A DNA stretch of 64,000 nt, taken from the NCBI GenBank assembly GCA_946407705.1, contig CAMJPC010000003.1:1-64000 (forward strand). Direction: 5' to 3'. Below are positions 54,430 through 63,088 of this stretch, one piece after another (position 1 is the stretch's first letter; every line of letters begins with the position of its first letter). Origin of the DNA: an uncultured Clostridia bacterium. GTDB taxonomy: Bacteria > Bacillota > Clostridia > Saccharofermentanales > Saccharofermentanaceae. The translations under genes were made by a program, and so were the position numbers. Under the pieces are notes generated by a model. That model worked only from the letters and a program-made list of their open reading frames with translations. It did not search any database and was not told the origin of the DNA.

Positions 54430-55926
54430 TTACTTACAAGTAATGCCTTCTTTTTTGCAGATTCGCCAAGCTGCGAATTTGCCCTGGACGGCTGCCGGTG
54501 GAAGTCCGCCGGAACCCATGTTCCACTGACCTGCGATGAAAACATTCTTGAGCTGCTTGATCACACCCGGAGTAGTGACAGTCTTTGAATTCCTGTCAGC
54601 TACGAAAGACATGTAAGCGCCGTTATAGGAGTTGCATCGTGAAGCGTAAGTCGCAGGAGTCCATGTATCGATCAAGCGGATCTTTCCTTCCGCATCGGGA
54701 TAACGCTTTACGATCTCAGCCATGAGCTTAGCTGCATAATCCTTGCGTCTTTCCTCATATGCTTCCGGATTCTTTGATGCCAGATCGATCCACTCGAGGC
54801 AGTCTTCAAGATACTGGATTACCTTGACCTGAACGAGAGTCTTATCTTCCGCGGGATATGTCGAAGGATCGTAGTCGTAGCAGAGAGTGCCAAACGATTC
54901 CATCTTCGTGCGCCCGATCATGGGACCGTCACACTTCCAGAAAGAAGTGTCTTCAGGGATGCCCACCTTGCCGTCGATCAGATAGATCGCATGGAATTTC
55001 GAGAATGTGGTGTAATGCTCCTTATCATCGAAAACAGCCCTCATCTTCTTAGGCATGTATTCAGCGGGAAGGAGCTTCGTGAAGCAGTGGTTTGCATCAG
55101 TTGCCGCGATGACATAATCAGCGTTTACTTCTGTTCCGTCCTCAAGCAGAACGCCTGAAGCCGCTTTACCTGCGATTACGATCTTCTTTACGGGGCAGTT
55201 CGTATGGAGATTTCCGCCGACTTCCTTATATCTGTCGCAGATCCTCATTGCAGCAGCAAGAGAACCGCCGACAGGGATGTCTCCGCTTCCAGAAGTGATG
55301 GTCGCGTAGGAGACTATGAATGAGAAAGCCTGTGTATTGGCAGGATGCATCATGGTGAATGCCTTGCCTATGACGGGACTCTTAAAAGAATCGGCCAGGT
55401 CCTGAAGGCTCATGCCGGCATATGCTTTTCTTATCGCGCCCATACCCTTAAGGAAAGGCATGAACTTTTTAAGCTCTTTAAGACCGAACTTATCCATCGG
55501 CTTGTTTGCCGGAACCGTGAAAACTTCACCGATCTTTACGGTATTTATAAACTTTTCGATATTCTCCTCATCTTCGGGAGAGATCTCGAGCATCTCTTTT
55601 CTAGTTCTTTCAAGATCGCGCCAGAAAGTTACTGTCTTTCCGTCTGCCATATAGGAGAAGAACTTGTCCTTGGAACACATCTTGATATCTGCGCCAAGCA
55701 TTCCGATGTCTTTCCAGAGAGCATACATCTCGCTGTCATCAGCCTTACTGTTGGTCAGCCAGTCAATGCAGTTATCGATATAGATACCCTCACGCTTCCA
55801 ACCGGTGAGCTCGCCGCCCGCAATGGGATTCTTCTCGTAAATGTGAGTCTCAAAACCGGATTTCTGCAAAACGATGCCTGCGGTAAGTCCGGATATTCCT
55901 CCGCCGACTATGATTACCTTCTTCAT
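54430..55926 (-). CDS. CrtI/phytoene-desaturase-like FAD-dependent oxidoreductase
   Basis: 498 residues. FAD site MKKVIIVGGGISGLTAG; IYEKNPIAGGELTGW; C-terminal NVFIAGQWNMGSGGLPPAAVQGKFAAWRICK. Member of the NAD(P)/FAD-dependent amine oxidase-like/CrtI superfamily that includes carotenoid isomerases and many uncharacterised proteins. No carotenoid genes nearby, so substrate unknown. Confidence 0.82.
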   Translation of the reverse strand: MKKVIIVGGGISGLTAGIVLQKSGFETHIYEKNPIAGGELTGWKREGIYIDNCIDWLTNSKADDSEMYALWKDIGMLGADIKMCSKDKFFSYMADGKTVTFWRDLERTRKEMLEISPEDEENIEKFINTVKIGEVFTVPANKPMDKFGLKELKKFMPFLKGMGAIRKAYAGMSLQDLADSFKSPVIGKAFTMMHPANTQAFSFIVSYATITSGSGDIPVGGSLAAAMRICDRYKEVGGNLHTNCPVKKIVIAGKAASGVLLEDGTEVNADYVIAATDANHCFTKLLPAEYMPKKMRAVFDDKEHYTTFSKFHAIYLIDGKVGIPEDTSFWKCDGPMIGRTKMESFGTLCYDYDPSTYPAEDKTLVQVKVIQYLEDCLEWIDLASKNPEAYEERRKDYAAKLMAEIVKRYPDAEGKIRLIDTWTPATYASRCNSYNGAYMSFVADRNSKTVTTPGVIKQLKNVFIAGQWNMGSGGLPPAAVQGKFAAWRICKKEGITCK

Positions 55927-56042
55927 CAGTTCACCCCTTTATAAATTCAATGTATTAAAGAGTATCACAATTACATTGATAATCAAACTAATTTCATTTT
56001 TAAAATTATATAAAGAAGGCTGCCAAGGTTTTCATTCATTTT

Positions 56043-56143
56043 TGCCCCCGGATTCACAAGTTCGGTCTAAATATGAACGATATATTAATGTCATAGACCA
56101 ACTGAAAGGGAGTGATATTGCAGAAATAATTAACAATTTGTAA
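56043..56143 (+). pseudogene. Possible remnant of a small plus-strand gene
   Basis: An open stretch ending in ...YERYINVIDQLKGSDIAEIINNL and a stop at 56141-56143 has protein-like composition but no start codon with a ribosome binding site. A strong terminator follows 60 bp later. May be the tail of a decayed gene. Otherwise 55927-56205 shows nothing. Confidence 0.25.
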
Positions 56144-56205
56144 ACGATCTGAGTTTGAAAAAGTAGTTTCAGATCCTATTATTATTCAAAATCTTTCCTT
56201 TGTGT

Positions 56206-56237
56206 GGGGCTGATAAAGCAATTATCAGCCCCGTTTT
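56206..56237 (+). terminator. Rho-independent terminator without a clear upstream gene
   Basis: Eleven-bp perfect stem GGGGCTGATAA / TTATCAGCCCC with AGCAA loop, followed by GTTTTT on the plus strand. Confidence 0.85.
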
Positions 56238-56287
56238 TGTGCATTTTATTCAACTAAAGATCCCTCCGGTTGTACAAAAAGTAAATT

Positions 56288-56339
56288 CTTCACAATTTTT
56301 CGTAAATGTGAAGACTTTGTGAACTGAATATGTTATAAC
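56288..56339 (+). promoter_or_regulatory. Extended -10 promoter with upstream inverted repeat for the pilin gene
   Basis: TGTTATAAC (56331-56339) is an extended -10 element without a good -35. CTTCACA (56288-56294) and TGTGAAG (56307-56313) form a perfect 7-bp inverted repeat with a 12-bp spacer immediately upstream. GTGAA recurs at 56319-56323. Confidence 0.45.
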
Positions 56340-56381
56340 TATTTCGTAAGCGTTAATAGACTACATCAGGAGGTAGTAGAT

Positions 56382-56585
56382 ATGAAAAAGCTTTTTAAGA
56401 CACGTAAGGGATTTACACTGGTAGAAATGGTTCTCGTTATTGCGATCATCGTAATACTTGCAGCAGTTATGGTTCTCGGAATCGGTTCTTACCTGAACAA
56501 GGCAAAGGCAGCTGCTTCATCCGTTACAGTTCACAATAGCTCCATCTCTGTCGTTAACAGCGAGATCGATGCAGCTATCAGCTGA
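56382..56585 (+). CDS. Orphan type IV pilin-like protein (short prepilin)
   Basis: 67 residues. Short basic leader MKKLFKTRKG cut before FTLVE; E5-equivalent present (GFTLVEMVLVIAIIVILAAVMVLGIGSYLNKAKAA). The rest is only ~45 residues, much shorter than a normal pilin body. AGGAGG upstream. Monocistronic, with promoter and terminator of its own. No other pilus genes are in the window. Confidence 0.8.
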   Translation: MKKLFKTRKGFTLVEMVLVIAIIVILAAVMVLGIGSYLNKAKAAASSVTVHNSSISVVNSEIDAAIS

Positions 56586-56607
56586 TAAACACACACAAAT
56601 CCATCTG

Positions 56608-56636
56608 AAAGGGGTTGCTTGATGCAACCCCTTTTC
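56608..56636 (+). terminator. Terminator of the pilin gene
   Basis: Stem AAAGGGGTTGC / GCAACCCCTTT with a 5-nt loop, then TTCCTTTG, 23 bp past the stop. Confidence 0.88.
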
Positions 56637-56672
56637 CTTTGTCAGATTTTAATTGTTAACAGATCTTCAAGA

Positions 56673-57548
56673 TCATTTCGCGATCGGAGCGCTCCATGCC
56701 ATCTTCCCGTCTTCTGATATCAGTTCGATCCTGACATATTTATCAACAGCCGAGAATGTGTATCTGGCAAATCCGTTTTTCGCGTCCTGGGATCTCTGTC
56801 CTTCCCATACATCGTTCGAAAGGAACAATATCCTGGATGCTCCTCTGCATTCAACAGCGAGCGTGTCCCCTTCCCTTCTGACGGAAATGAATTCCGGTCC
56901 CTGGCTCGCATAGAAGTCTCCGTTCCTTATTGAAGTGAGGATGGCTTCACGGGTAAGCTCCGGAGCCTTGACCATTATGTAGCTCTGTCCCTGTTCTCCG
57001 CCGTAACCGTGGCTGTCATCATTAGCGAACGGTCTTACAAGATAACCGTTATCAGCCCAAATATCGAAATAGTGTGAAGAATCAGAACGTCTTCCGTTTC
57101 CGTACTGCACGTTGGATACCGTGTTATATATCTCCGCACCTGCTATTCCATTGCACTTTGAAATGTCATCAGGGTTCATTATCGACCAGGACGGATGAGC
57201 CAGGATCGCAATACCGCCGTTTGCATTGATCGCATCTATTATCTCCTGAGGAGGGATGTTGTGGTCAACCTTATCAAACGCGGGACGGTCCATTCCGATC
57301 CCCAGAATGTGAAATACCTTGGTATCGACCATATTGCCGGTATCGTACTCAACGCCGGATATCTCCAGCATGCTGCCGTCTTTTGAAGGGATGTCCTCAC
57401 TTACTCTCCAGTGGTCAGTGATCGCAATGAAATCATAACCGGCCTTGCGGTATTCCTCACGCGCCGCATCAGGATCAAGCCTCCCGTCAGAGCACGTTGT
57501 GTGCATGTGCAGATTGCCTCTGTACCACTTGCCTTCATTCTCAAACAT
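56673..57548 (-). CDS. PHP-domain metal-dependent phosphoesterase
   Basis: 291 residues. Metal ligands in NLHMHTTCSDG (H14, H16), FIAITDHWRV, IAILAHPSWS and PFANDDSHGY. A C-terminal beta domain (~200-291) follows. PHP proteins hydrolyse phosphoesters such as histidinol phosphate, nucleotides or (p)Ap-type compounds; substrate unknown. No signal peptide. Confidence 0.85.
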   Translation of the reverse strand: MFENEGKWYRGNLHMHTTCSDGRLDPDAAREEYRKAGYDFIAITDHWRVSEDIPSKDGSMLEISGVEYDTGNMVDTKVFHILGIGMDRPAFDKVDHNIPPQEIIDAINANGGIAILAHPSWSIMNPDDISKCNGIAGAEIYNTVSNVQYGNGRRSDSSHYFDIWADNGYLVRPFANDDSHGYGGEQGQSYIMVKAPELTREAILTSIRNGDFYASQGPEFISVRREGDTLAVECRGASRILFLSNDVWEGQRSQDAKNGFARYTFSAVDKYVRIELISEDGKMAWSAPIAK

Positions 57549-57584
57549 AAAACGCCTCCATCCGGAGATAATTATATTACAAAA

Positions 57585-58589
57585 TCAGGCCTTAAAAGCC
57601 TTCAGGCGGACTCTTACATTCTCCTTGAGATTCTGATAGAAGAAGTTAACGTCATAGATATGGTATTCGCCTTCGGCAAAACAGGAAGGTCCCGGCTGAT
57701 AATCACTCTTTTCCACATCAGGAACCTTCAAAGTTCCTCTTGCGGGATCAATGTAACAACCCGTGAGCCCGGCCTTCACCGTGCCGTCATTCATCATGGT
57801 TCCTTTATTAAGAGATTTGTCCGCAGGCGTGGTATCGGTCTTCCAGTTCAGAGGATTTATCGATCTTGTCTTTGTTCCTTCAGGCACGACAAGAGATCTT
57901 GTGACATCTTCCGCCTCGCAGTCATACACGATAATGACGCCGGTATCATTCTCCCCTTGCGCCGTCTTCAGATGCGGATACTTCGAGACATCTTCATCAG
58001 TAACACGCCAGCCTACCGCATAGCACGCGACAAGCACTTTTTTGACAAGAGGATCATTTCCGTGATCTTTAAGCAGACGGATGCACATGTCTGACCCCTG
58101 CGAAAAACCTGCAAGGATCAGAGGCCTTCCGTGATTGAGATTTTTCATGTAGTAGAGAAACGCGTTTTCGACATCAGAATACGCGGTATCAAAATACCGT
58201 TCCGATTCTTTAGGATCGAGATCGTAAACTTCGATCGAAGCCTGACGGTAATACGGGACATACATGGAACAGTCATCGGAATAGACGCCCTTCTGCGCAT
58301 TGGCCGCACCGATGAATGAAGGCTTTACGGTAGGATCGTTAACGGGCATGTTCATATCCCTTCCCATCGCAATGTAGACGGTCGGACAGACATAAAAACA
58401 ATCTGCCTTCTTTTCGCCGTCACCCATATAGACCCACATGTCGGATCTCGAATAATCAATGTCACTTTTAACCTTCGACTTCGGTTTGGAAACACTTGCA
58501 CAGGATGCAAAGACAAAGCACACGGCAAGAAGCAACGCCATTACAGCATTACCACTGACAAAACCTGAACTGAAGGATATCTTACGCAT
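57585..58589 (-). CDS. DUF3089-family lipoprotein, alpha/beta hydrolase fold
   Basis: 334 residues. Lipobox VFASC near residue 30. DFYSRSDMWV-like start then ADCFYVCPTVY, and the nucleophile elbow LAGFSQGSDM (G-F-S-Q-G). Typical of DUF3089, predicted esterases. Extracytoplasmic. Start has a weak ribosome binding site. Confidence 0.8.
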   Translation of the reverse strand: MRKISFSSGFVSGNAVMALLLAVCFVFASCASVSKPKSKVKSDIDYSRSDMWVYMGDGEKKADCFYVCPTVYIAMGRDMNMPVNDPTVKPSFIGAANAQKGVYSDDCSMYVPYYRQASIEVYDLDPKESERYFDTAYSDVENAFLYYMKNLNHGRPLILAGFSQGSDMCIRLLKDHGNDPLVKKVLVACYAVGWRVTDEDVSKYPHLKTAQGENDTGVIIVYDCEAEDVTRSLVVPEGTKTRSINPLNWKTDTTPADKSLNKGTMMNDGTVKAGLTGCYIDPARGTLKVPDVEKSDYQPGPSCFAEGEYHIYDVNFFYQNLKENVRVRLKAFKA

Positions 58590-58623
58590 AGGATAATTCT
58601 ATACTTCTTTTCGCTACTGACAA

Positions 58624-58656
58624 AGAAAAGAAAACCGCCGCGGAAACCCGCGGCGG
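58624..58656 (-). terminator. Terminator of the sugar ABC transporter operon
   Basis: Nine-bp stem CCGCCGCGG / CCGCGGCGG with a 4-nt loop and TTTTCTTTTC on the minus strand. Confidence 0.9.
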
Positions 58657-58695
58657 ACAATGTCAACAATAATTATTCATTGAGCAGGCAAATAA

Positions 58696-59967
58696 TTACT
58701 GTTTCTTGTTTCCTTTCTTTGACTGAATCTCGAAAACGACTGCGGCAAGGAGTACCAAGCCCTTAACGATCTTGATCCAGTCCTGGTCAACGCCGACAAG
58801 CGACATGCCCTGGTTGATGACACCGATGAGGGCAGCACCTACGACCATTCCGATGATGGTACCTGAACCGCCGTATGCGGAAACGCCGCCGACGATACAA
58901 GCTGCGATGGCATCAAGCTCGAATTCCTGACCTGCAAAGGAGTTTGCAGCACCGGTTCTTGCCGTTACGACCAATGCGGCGATAACAGTAAGGATAGACA
59001 TGTTGAGGTAAGCCACGAACATGATGAGCTTGTTGTTGATACCTGAAAGCCTTGATGCTTCTGCGTTGCCGCCTACCGTCATGAAGTGACGGCCGATCGT
59101 TGTCTTTTCCGTGATGACTCCGTAAATAACGAGAACACCGACGATCCAGAGAACGACTACAGGCATACCGCCGTCAAGTGCGAACTCGATGGTAAGGAAC
59201 ATGATGATCGCAACCATGATCACGCACTTAGCGATGACGAATCCCAGAGGATCTGCACTGTATCCCTTCTTGATCTTGCCGGCACGTGAATAAAGTGTGA
59301 TGAACACTACTGCCGCTGCGGCGACGAGACCGAATACGAAGCAAGGGATATTGAGCTCACCCCATGATGTCTCGAAGAGCTTTCCGCTGAAGATATTGAG
59401 CAACGGCTTCGGGAAGTTGGAGATAGCATTTGTTGTAGATGCAGTGGTAAGGATCTGTGTGCCAAGGCCACGGAATGCAAGATAACCTGCGAGTGTTGCG
59501 ATCCACGGAGGTATCCTTACGTAAGCGATGAGGAATCCTAAGACCGCACCGTATAACAGACCGATACCGACAGCGACAAGGAGCACTACGGGTGTGCTGA
59601 GAGGATCGGCAGCTTTGACAAGTACGTTCTGAAGCTGACCGTCTACCAGCTGCTGTTCCCATACACCGAACCACTTGTTCAGGAGGTTGTTCTCAACTGA
59701 GAAGAGTCCTACGACCGCACCTGCGAAACAAACGAACGAACCAACTGAAAGGTCGATATTACCTCCGGTGAGCATGCACATGAGCATACCTGCACCTAAG
59801 ATGAATACGTATGCGTTCTGCTCGATGAGAGAGGTTACTACTGACGGATCGAGCATGTTGGTGCCCTTAACCGCTGCGGCCAAACCGACGAACAATAAAT
59901 AGATTACGAAAAGTGCTATGGTCATTACGTTCTTTTTAAGAACATTCTTCATACTGAACCTATTCAT
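58696..59967 (-). CDS. CUT2 sugar ABC transporter permease, second copy
   Basis: 423 residues, about 10 membrane helices. FILGAGMLMCMLTGGNIDLSVGSFVCF, IPPWIATLAGYLAFRGLG, TVGGNAEASRLSGINNKLIMFVAYLNM, AIAACIVGGVSAYGGSGTIIG. Clearly related to the neighbouring permease (identical-type GGNIDLSVGS and VPPFIATL/IPPWIATL segments). Starts 4 bp inside the end of that gene. Last gene of the operon. Confidence 0.88.
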   Translation of the reverse strand: MNRFSMKNVLKKNVMTIALFVIYLLFVGLAAAVKGTNMLDPSVVTSLIEQNAYVFILGAGMLMCMLTGGNIDLSVGSFVCFAGAVVGLFSVENNLLNKWFGVWEQQLVDGQLQNVLVKAADPLSTPVVLLVAVGIGLLYGAVLGFLIAYVRIPPWIATLAGYLAFRGLGTQILTTASTTNAISNFPKPLLNIFSGKLFETSWGELNIPCFVFGLVAAAAVVFITLYSRAGKIKKGYSADPLGFVIAKCVIMVAIIMFLTIEFALDGGMPVVVLWIVGVLVIYGVITEKTTIGRHFMTVGGNAEASRLSGINNKLIMFVAYLNMSILTVIAALVVTARTGAANSFAGQEFELDAIAACIVGGVSAYGGSGTIIGMVVGAALIGVINQGMSLVGVDQDWIKIVKGLVLLAAVVFEIQSKKGNKKQ

Positions 59968-61382
59968 GCCTTAGCACCTCCCTTCTCTGCAGATACAGAG
60001 CTTGTTGCCTTTTTCTTGGCTCCTTTCCTCTTCATCTGCATGATTACGTCGAAGAGAACTGCGACGATAAGAACGATACCTTTAACGACCTTCTGATAGT
60101 TAACAGGAGTATCAGCGATAGACATACCCTGGTTGATGATACCGCACAGAGCAGCGCCGATGATAACACCGCCGACAGAACCTGTTCCGCCGTATGCGGA
60201 AGCGCCGCCGATGAAGCATGCCGCGATAGCATCCATCTCATAACCGACACCGTATGTAGGAGTTGAACCCTGAAGTCTTGCGATATTCAGGACACCTGCG
60301 AAACCGGAGAGAAGACCCATGAGTGTATAAGCGCTGAACATGACTTTTCTGGTGTCGATACCGGAAAGCCTTGTTGCCTTCTCGTTGCCGCCGACAGCAT
60401 AGAGGTTACGTCCCAGTGTGGTCTTAGTCGTGATATAAGCAAAGACTCCGAGAACAAGAGCGATCCAGATAAGTGCTGTAGGAATACCCTTGTAGCAGGC
60501 GAGCTTATAGCCGAACCATTCGAGCACCAAAGCGATAAGGACTGTCTTGATGATGACTGATGAAAGAGCATCAACCTTGTATCCCATCTTGATGAGTCTC
60601 TGACGGTTAACAAATGTATAGATGACGATGCCTACTGCAATGATGGTGAATACAACCATACATGTCACATTAACCTGCTGTGTAAGGAGCATATTGAGCT
60701 CTGTAGCTGTACTCTTTGCTGATTCAAGTGCACGGCCGGTCAGCTCACCGCTGCCGATCTGCTCATTAAGTTTTGCGATAGTAGCCTTGATAACCTCAGG
60801 GTCAGTGCTGTAATTGCCGGTCTGTCTCATGTTGATAAATCCTGCCTTGATGGGAGCAAGCTTATCGGGAACAGTTGAACCAGGAATGTAGCATGAATCA
60901 CCGCCGCCGAAAATATTGAGGAACGGCTTGTTAACAACGTCAAATGCGTAACCGCCCATGATGATGTTTGCAAGTCCTCTGAATGCCAACATGCCTACGA
61001 GAGTAGCGATGAAAGGAGGAACCTTAACATAAGCGATCCATACGCCGTGCCAGACACCTACAAGAAGTCCCATGGCGAGCATTGCGATAACAGCAACAGG
61101 CCACGCATTTGTAGGAAGGTTCTTGAGCATGATGGCTCCGACACCGCCTGCAAGGCAGACAACTGAACCTACTGAAAGGTCGATGTTACCGCCCGTCAGG
61201 ATGCAAAGGAGCATACCGGTACCGAGAACGAACACGTATGCGTTCTGGGAAATCAAGCTGTCGATATTCATCGGATACAGCGTTCTGCCGTAGGTTATGT
61301 AAGAGAACACGATAACTACGATAACCGTGGCAATGAGCATCATGTATTTTCTTAAAAAGTTATTGATCTTATTTCCGCCCAT
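59964..61382 (-). CDS. CUT2 sugar ABC transporter permease, first copy
   Basis: 472 residues. FVLGTGMLLCILTGGNIDLSVGSVVC, VPPFIATLVGMLAFRGLANI, AVGGNEKATRLSGIDTRKVMFSAYTLMGLLSGF, GASAYGGTGSVGGVIIG. Insertion of ~60 residues between the first and second halves (NYSTDPEVIKATIAKLNEQIGSG...). GguB/MglC-like. 2 bp after the ATPase. Confidence 0.88.
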   Translation of the reverse strand: MGGNKINNFLRKYMMLIATVIVVIVFSYITYGRTLYPMNIDSLISQNAYVFVLGTGMLLCILTGGNIDLSVGSVVCLAGGVGAIMLKNLPTNAWPVAVIAMLAMGLLVGVWHGVWIAYVKVPPFIATLVGMLAFRGLANIIMGGYAFDVVNKPFLNIFGGGDSCYIPGSTVPDKLAPIKAGFINMRQTGNYSTDPEVIKATIAKLNEQIGSGELTGRALESAKSTATELNMLLTQQVNVTCMVVFTIIAVGIVIYTFVNRQRLIKMGYKVDALSSVIIKTVLIALVLEWFGYKLACYKGIPTALIWIALVLGVFAYITTKTTLGRNLYAVGGNEKATRLSGIDTRKVMFSAYTLMGLLSGFAGVLNIARLQGSTPTYGVGYEMDAIAACFIGGASAYGGTGSVGGVIIGAALCGIINQGMSIADTPVNYQKVVKGIVLIVAVLFDVIMQMKRKGAKKKATSSVSAEKGGAKA

Positions 61383-61384
61383 CT

Positions 61385-62956
61385 TTATGCCTCACTTCCT
61401 TCGCCATCAGCGCTGTTTGCTTCACCGCTAACACCTACGATGCAGGCCATGATGTTCTCCTGCGTAGCATCGGAAGCTTTCATTTCTCCTACTATCTTTG
61501 CCTGGTTCATGATGTAGATCCTGTCACTCATACCGATGACCTCGGGGAGTTCTGAAGAGATCATGACGACGGATTTTCCGGCCTTTGCAAGATCGTTGAT
61601 TATGCAGTAGATCTCATACTTAGCGCCTACGTCGATACCTCTTGTAGGTTCGTCAAGAATGAGGACATCCGGATTTGCAAACATCCATTTTGCAAGGAGG
61701 ACCTTCTGTTGATTGCCGCCGGAGAGGTTTCCGACAAGCTGCTCAACAGAAGGTGTTTTGGTCTTGAGCTTCTTGACATATTCCACTGCCACTTCGTATT
61801 CCTTATCCTGATCGATAAAGGTTCCCTTGCTGACACCTGCGAGGTTGGCAAGAGTTGTATTTCTCAAAATGGAATTGGACAGAACGAGTCCATTACCTTT
61901 ACGGTCTTCGGTAACATATGCAAGTCCCGCTTCGATGGCCTGCTTCGGGCTCTTAAGTGTTATTGACTCTCCGCGGAGCTTAAGATCACCGGAGATACCG
62001 ATTCCGTATGAACGTCCGAAGATACTCATTGCGAGCTCGGTTCTGCCCGCACCCATGAGACCGTAAATACCTACAACCTCACCACTGCGTACGTTGATGG
62101 ATACGTCATCGCAAACTTTTCTTTCGGAGAATTCAGGATGGTAGACAGTCCAATTCTTAACTTCCATCATGACATCACCGATCTTAACGTCGTGACGCTT
62201 CGGGAATCTGTCGGTGATCTCACGACCTACCATGCCCTTGATGATCCTTGCTTCGGAAATCTCATCGGTTCTGTTATCAAGAGTCTCAATCGTAGAACCG
62301 TCTCTTACGACCGTGATCTTATCTGCTACATATGAGACTTCGTTGAGCTTGTGTGAGATGATGATCATCGTCATTCCCTCTTCCTTCTGAAGCTTCTTCA
62401 TGAGGTCGAGGAGTGCTCTTGAATCAGTCTCGTTGAGTGATGAAGTAGGCTCGTCCAAGATCAGGAGCTTGGCATTCTTAGCCAAAGCCTTCGCGATCTC
62501 AACAAGCTGCTGCTTACCTGTACCAATATCTTTAATAAGTGTTTTCGATGAATCACTAAGACCTACCATCTCGAGATACTTATCTGCCTGGGCATAAGTC
62601 TTATTCCAGTCGATACACCATTTGCTTCCCTGTTCATTACCGAGGAACATATTCTCGCCGATCGTCATGTAAGGGATCAACGCAAGTTCCTGATGGATGA
62701 TAACGATTCCTTTTTTCTCGGAATCCTTTATGTTATGAAATTCGCATACTTCGCCGTCGTAGATTATGTCGCCATCGTAGGTGCCTATCGGATAAATACC
62801 GCTGAGAACGTTCATAAGTGTCGATTTACCGGCACCGTTCTCGCCGACCAGCGCGTGAATCTCCCCCTCTTCAACCTTTAAGTTGACATTGTCGAGAGCT
62901 TTAACGCCCGGAAAAGTTTTGGTTATGCTGTTCATTTCAAGCAAAACTTTTGCCAT
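61385..62956 (-). CDS. Sugar ABC transporter ATPase, CUT2 type
   Basis: 523 residues, two ABC domains. First: [32 protein letters not shown]. Second: [16 protein letters not shown] (degenerate Walker A as usual for MglA/GguA), [35 protein letters not shown]. Energises monosaccharide import. Confidence 0.93.
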   Translation of the reverse strand: MAKVLLEMNSITKTFPGVKALDNVNLKVEEGEIHALVGENGAGKSTLMNVLSGIYPIGTYDGDIIYDGEVCEFHNIKDSEKKGIVIIHQELALIPYMTIGENMFLGNEQGSKWCIDWNKTYAQADKYLEMVGLSDSSKTLIKDIGTGKQQLVEIAKALAKNAKLLILDEPTSSLNETDSRALLDLMKKLQKEEGMTMIIISHKLNEVSYVADKITVVRDGSTIETLDNRTDEISEARIIKGMVGREITDRFPKRHDVKIGDVMMEVKNWTVYHPEFSERKVCDDVSINVRSGEVVGIYGLMGAGRTELAMSIFGRSYGIGISGDLKLRGESITLKSPKQAIEAGLAYVTEDRKGNGLVLSNSILRNTTLANLAGVSKGTFIDQDKEYEVAVEYVKKLKTKTPSVEQLVGNLSGGNQQKVLLAKWMFANPDVLILDEPTRGIDVGAKYEIYCIINDLAKAGKSVVMISSELPEVIGMSDRIYIMNQAKIVGEMKASDATQENIMACIVGVSGEANSADGEGSEA

Positions 62957-63043
62957 GTGTCCGCCTCTTTCGTTAATTCTGAATTTAGCCTTGAGTTTGT
63001 TTTAAAAGCAGTTTCTTTGTGTCACAAAGGTAAGCCTCAATAT

Positions 63044-63069
63044 ACAGGCGGGGTTTCCCCCGCCTGTAC
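63044..63069 (-). terminator. Intercistronic hairpin after the binding-protein gene
   Basis: Eleven-bp stem TACAGGCGGGG / CCCCGCCTGTA with no T-run. Typical of a partial terminator or mRNA 3'-end stabiliser that lets a binding protein be made in excess of its ATPase and permeases. Confidence 0.55.
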
Positions 63070-63088
63070 ACGGCTTAAGTTGTTTAAA

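Noticed and set aside
55874..56143. Complete 89-codon plus-strand gene starting opposite the oxidoreductase gene
   Set aside because: The first half is antisense to the FAD-binding start of the oxidoreductase; only the last ~33 codons look protein-like, so it is listed as a possible remnant.
63017..63030. CTTTGTG/TCACAAAG small palindrome as an operator
   Set aside because: Lies inside the intercistronic gap of one operon, without a promoter; probably chance or part of the mRNA hairpin region.
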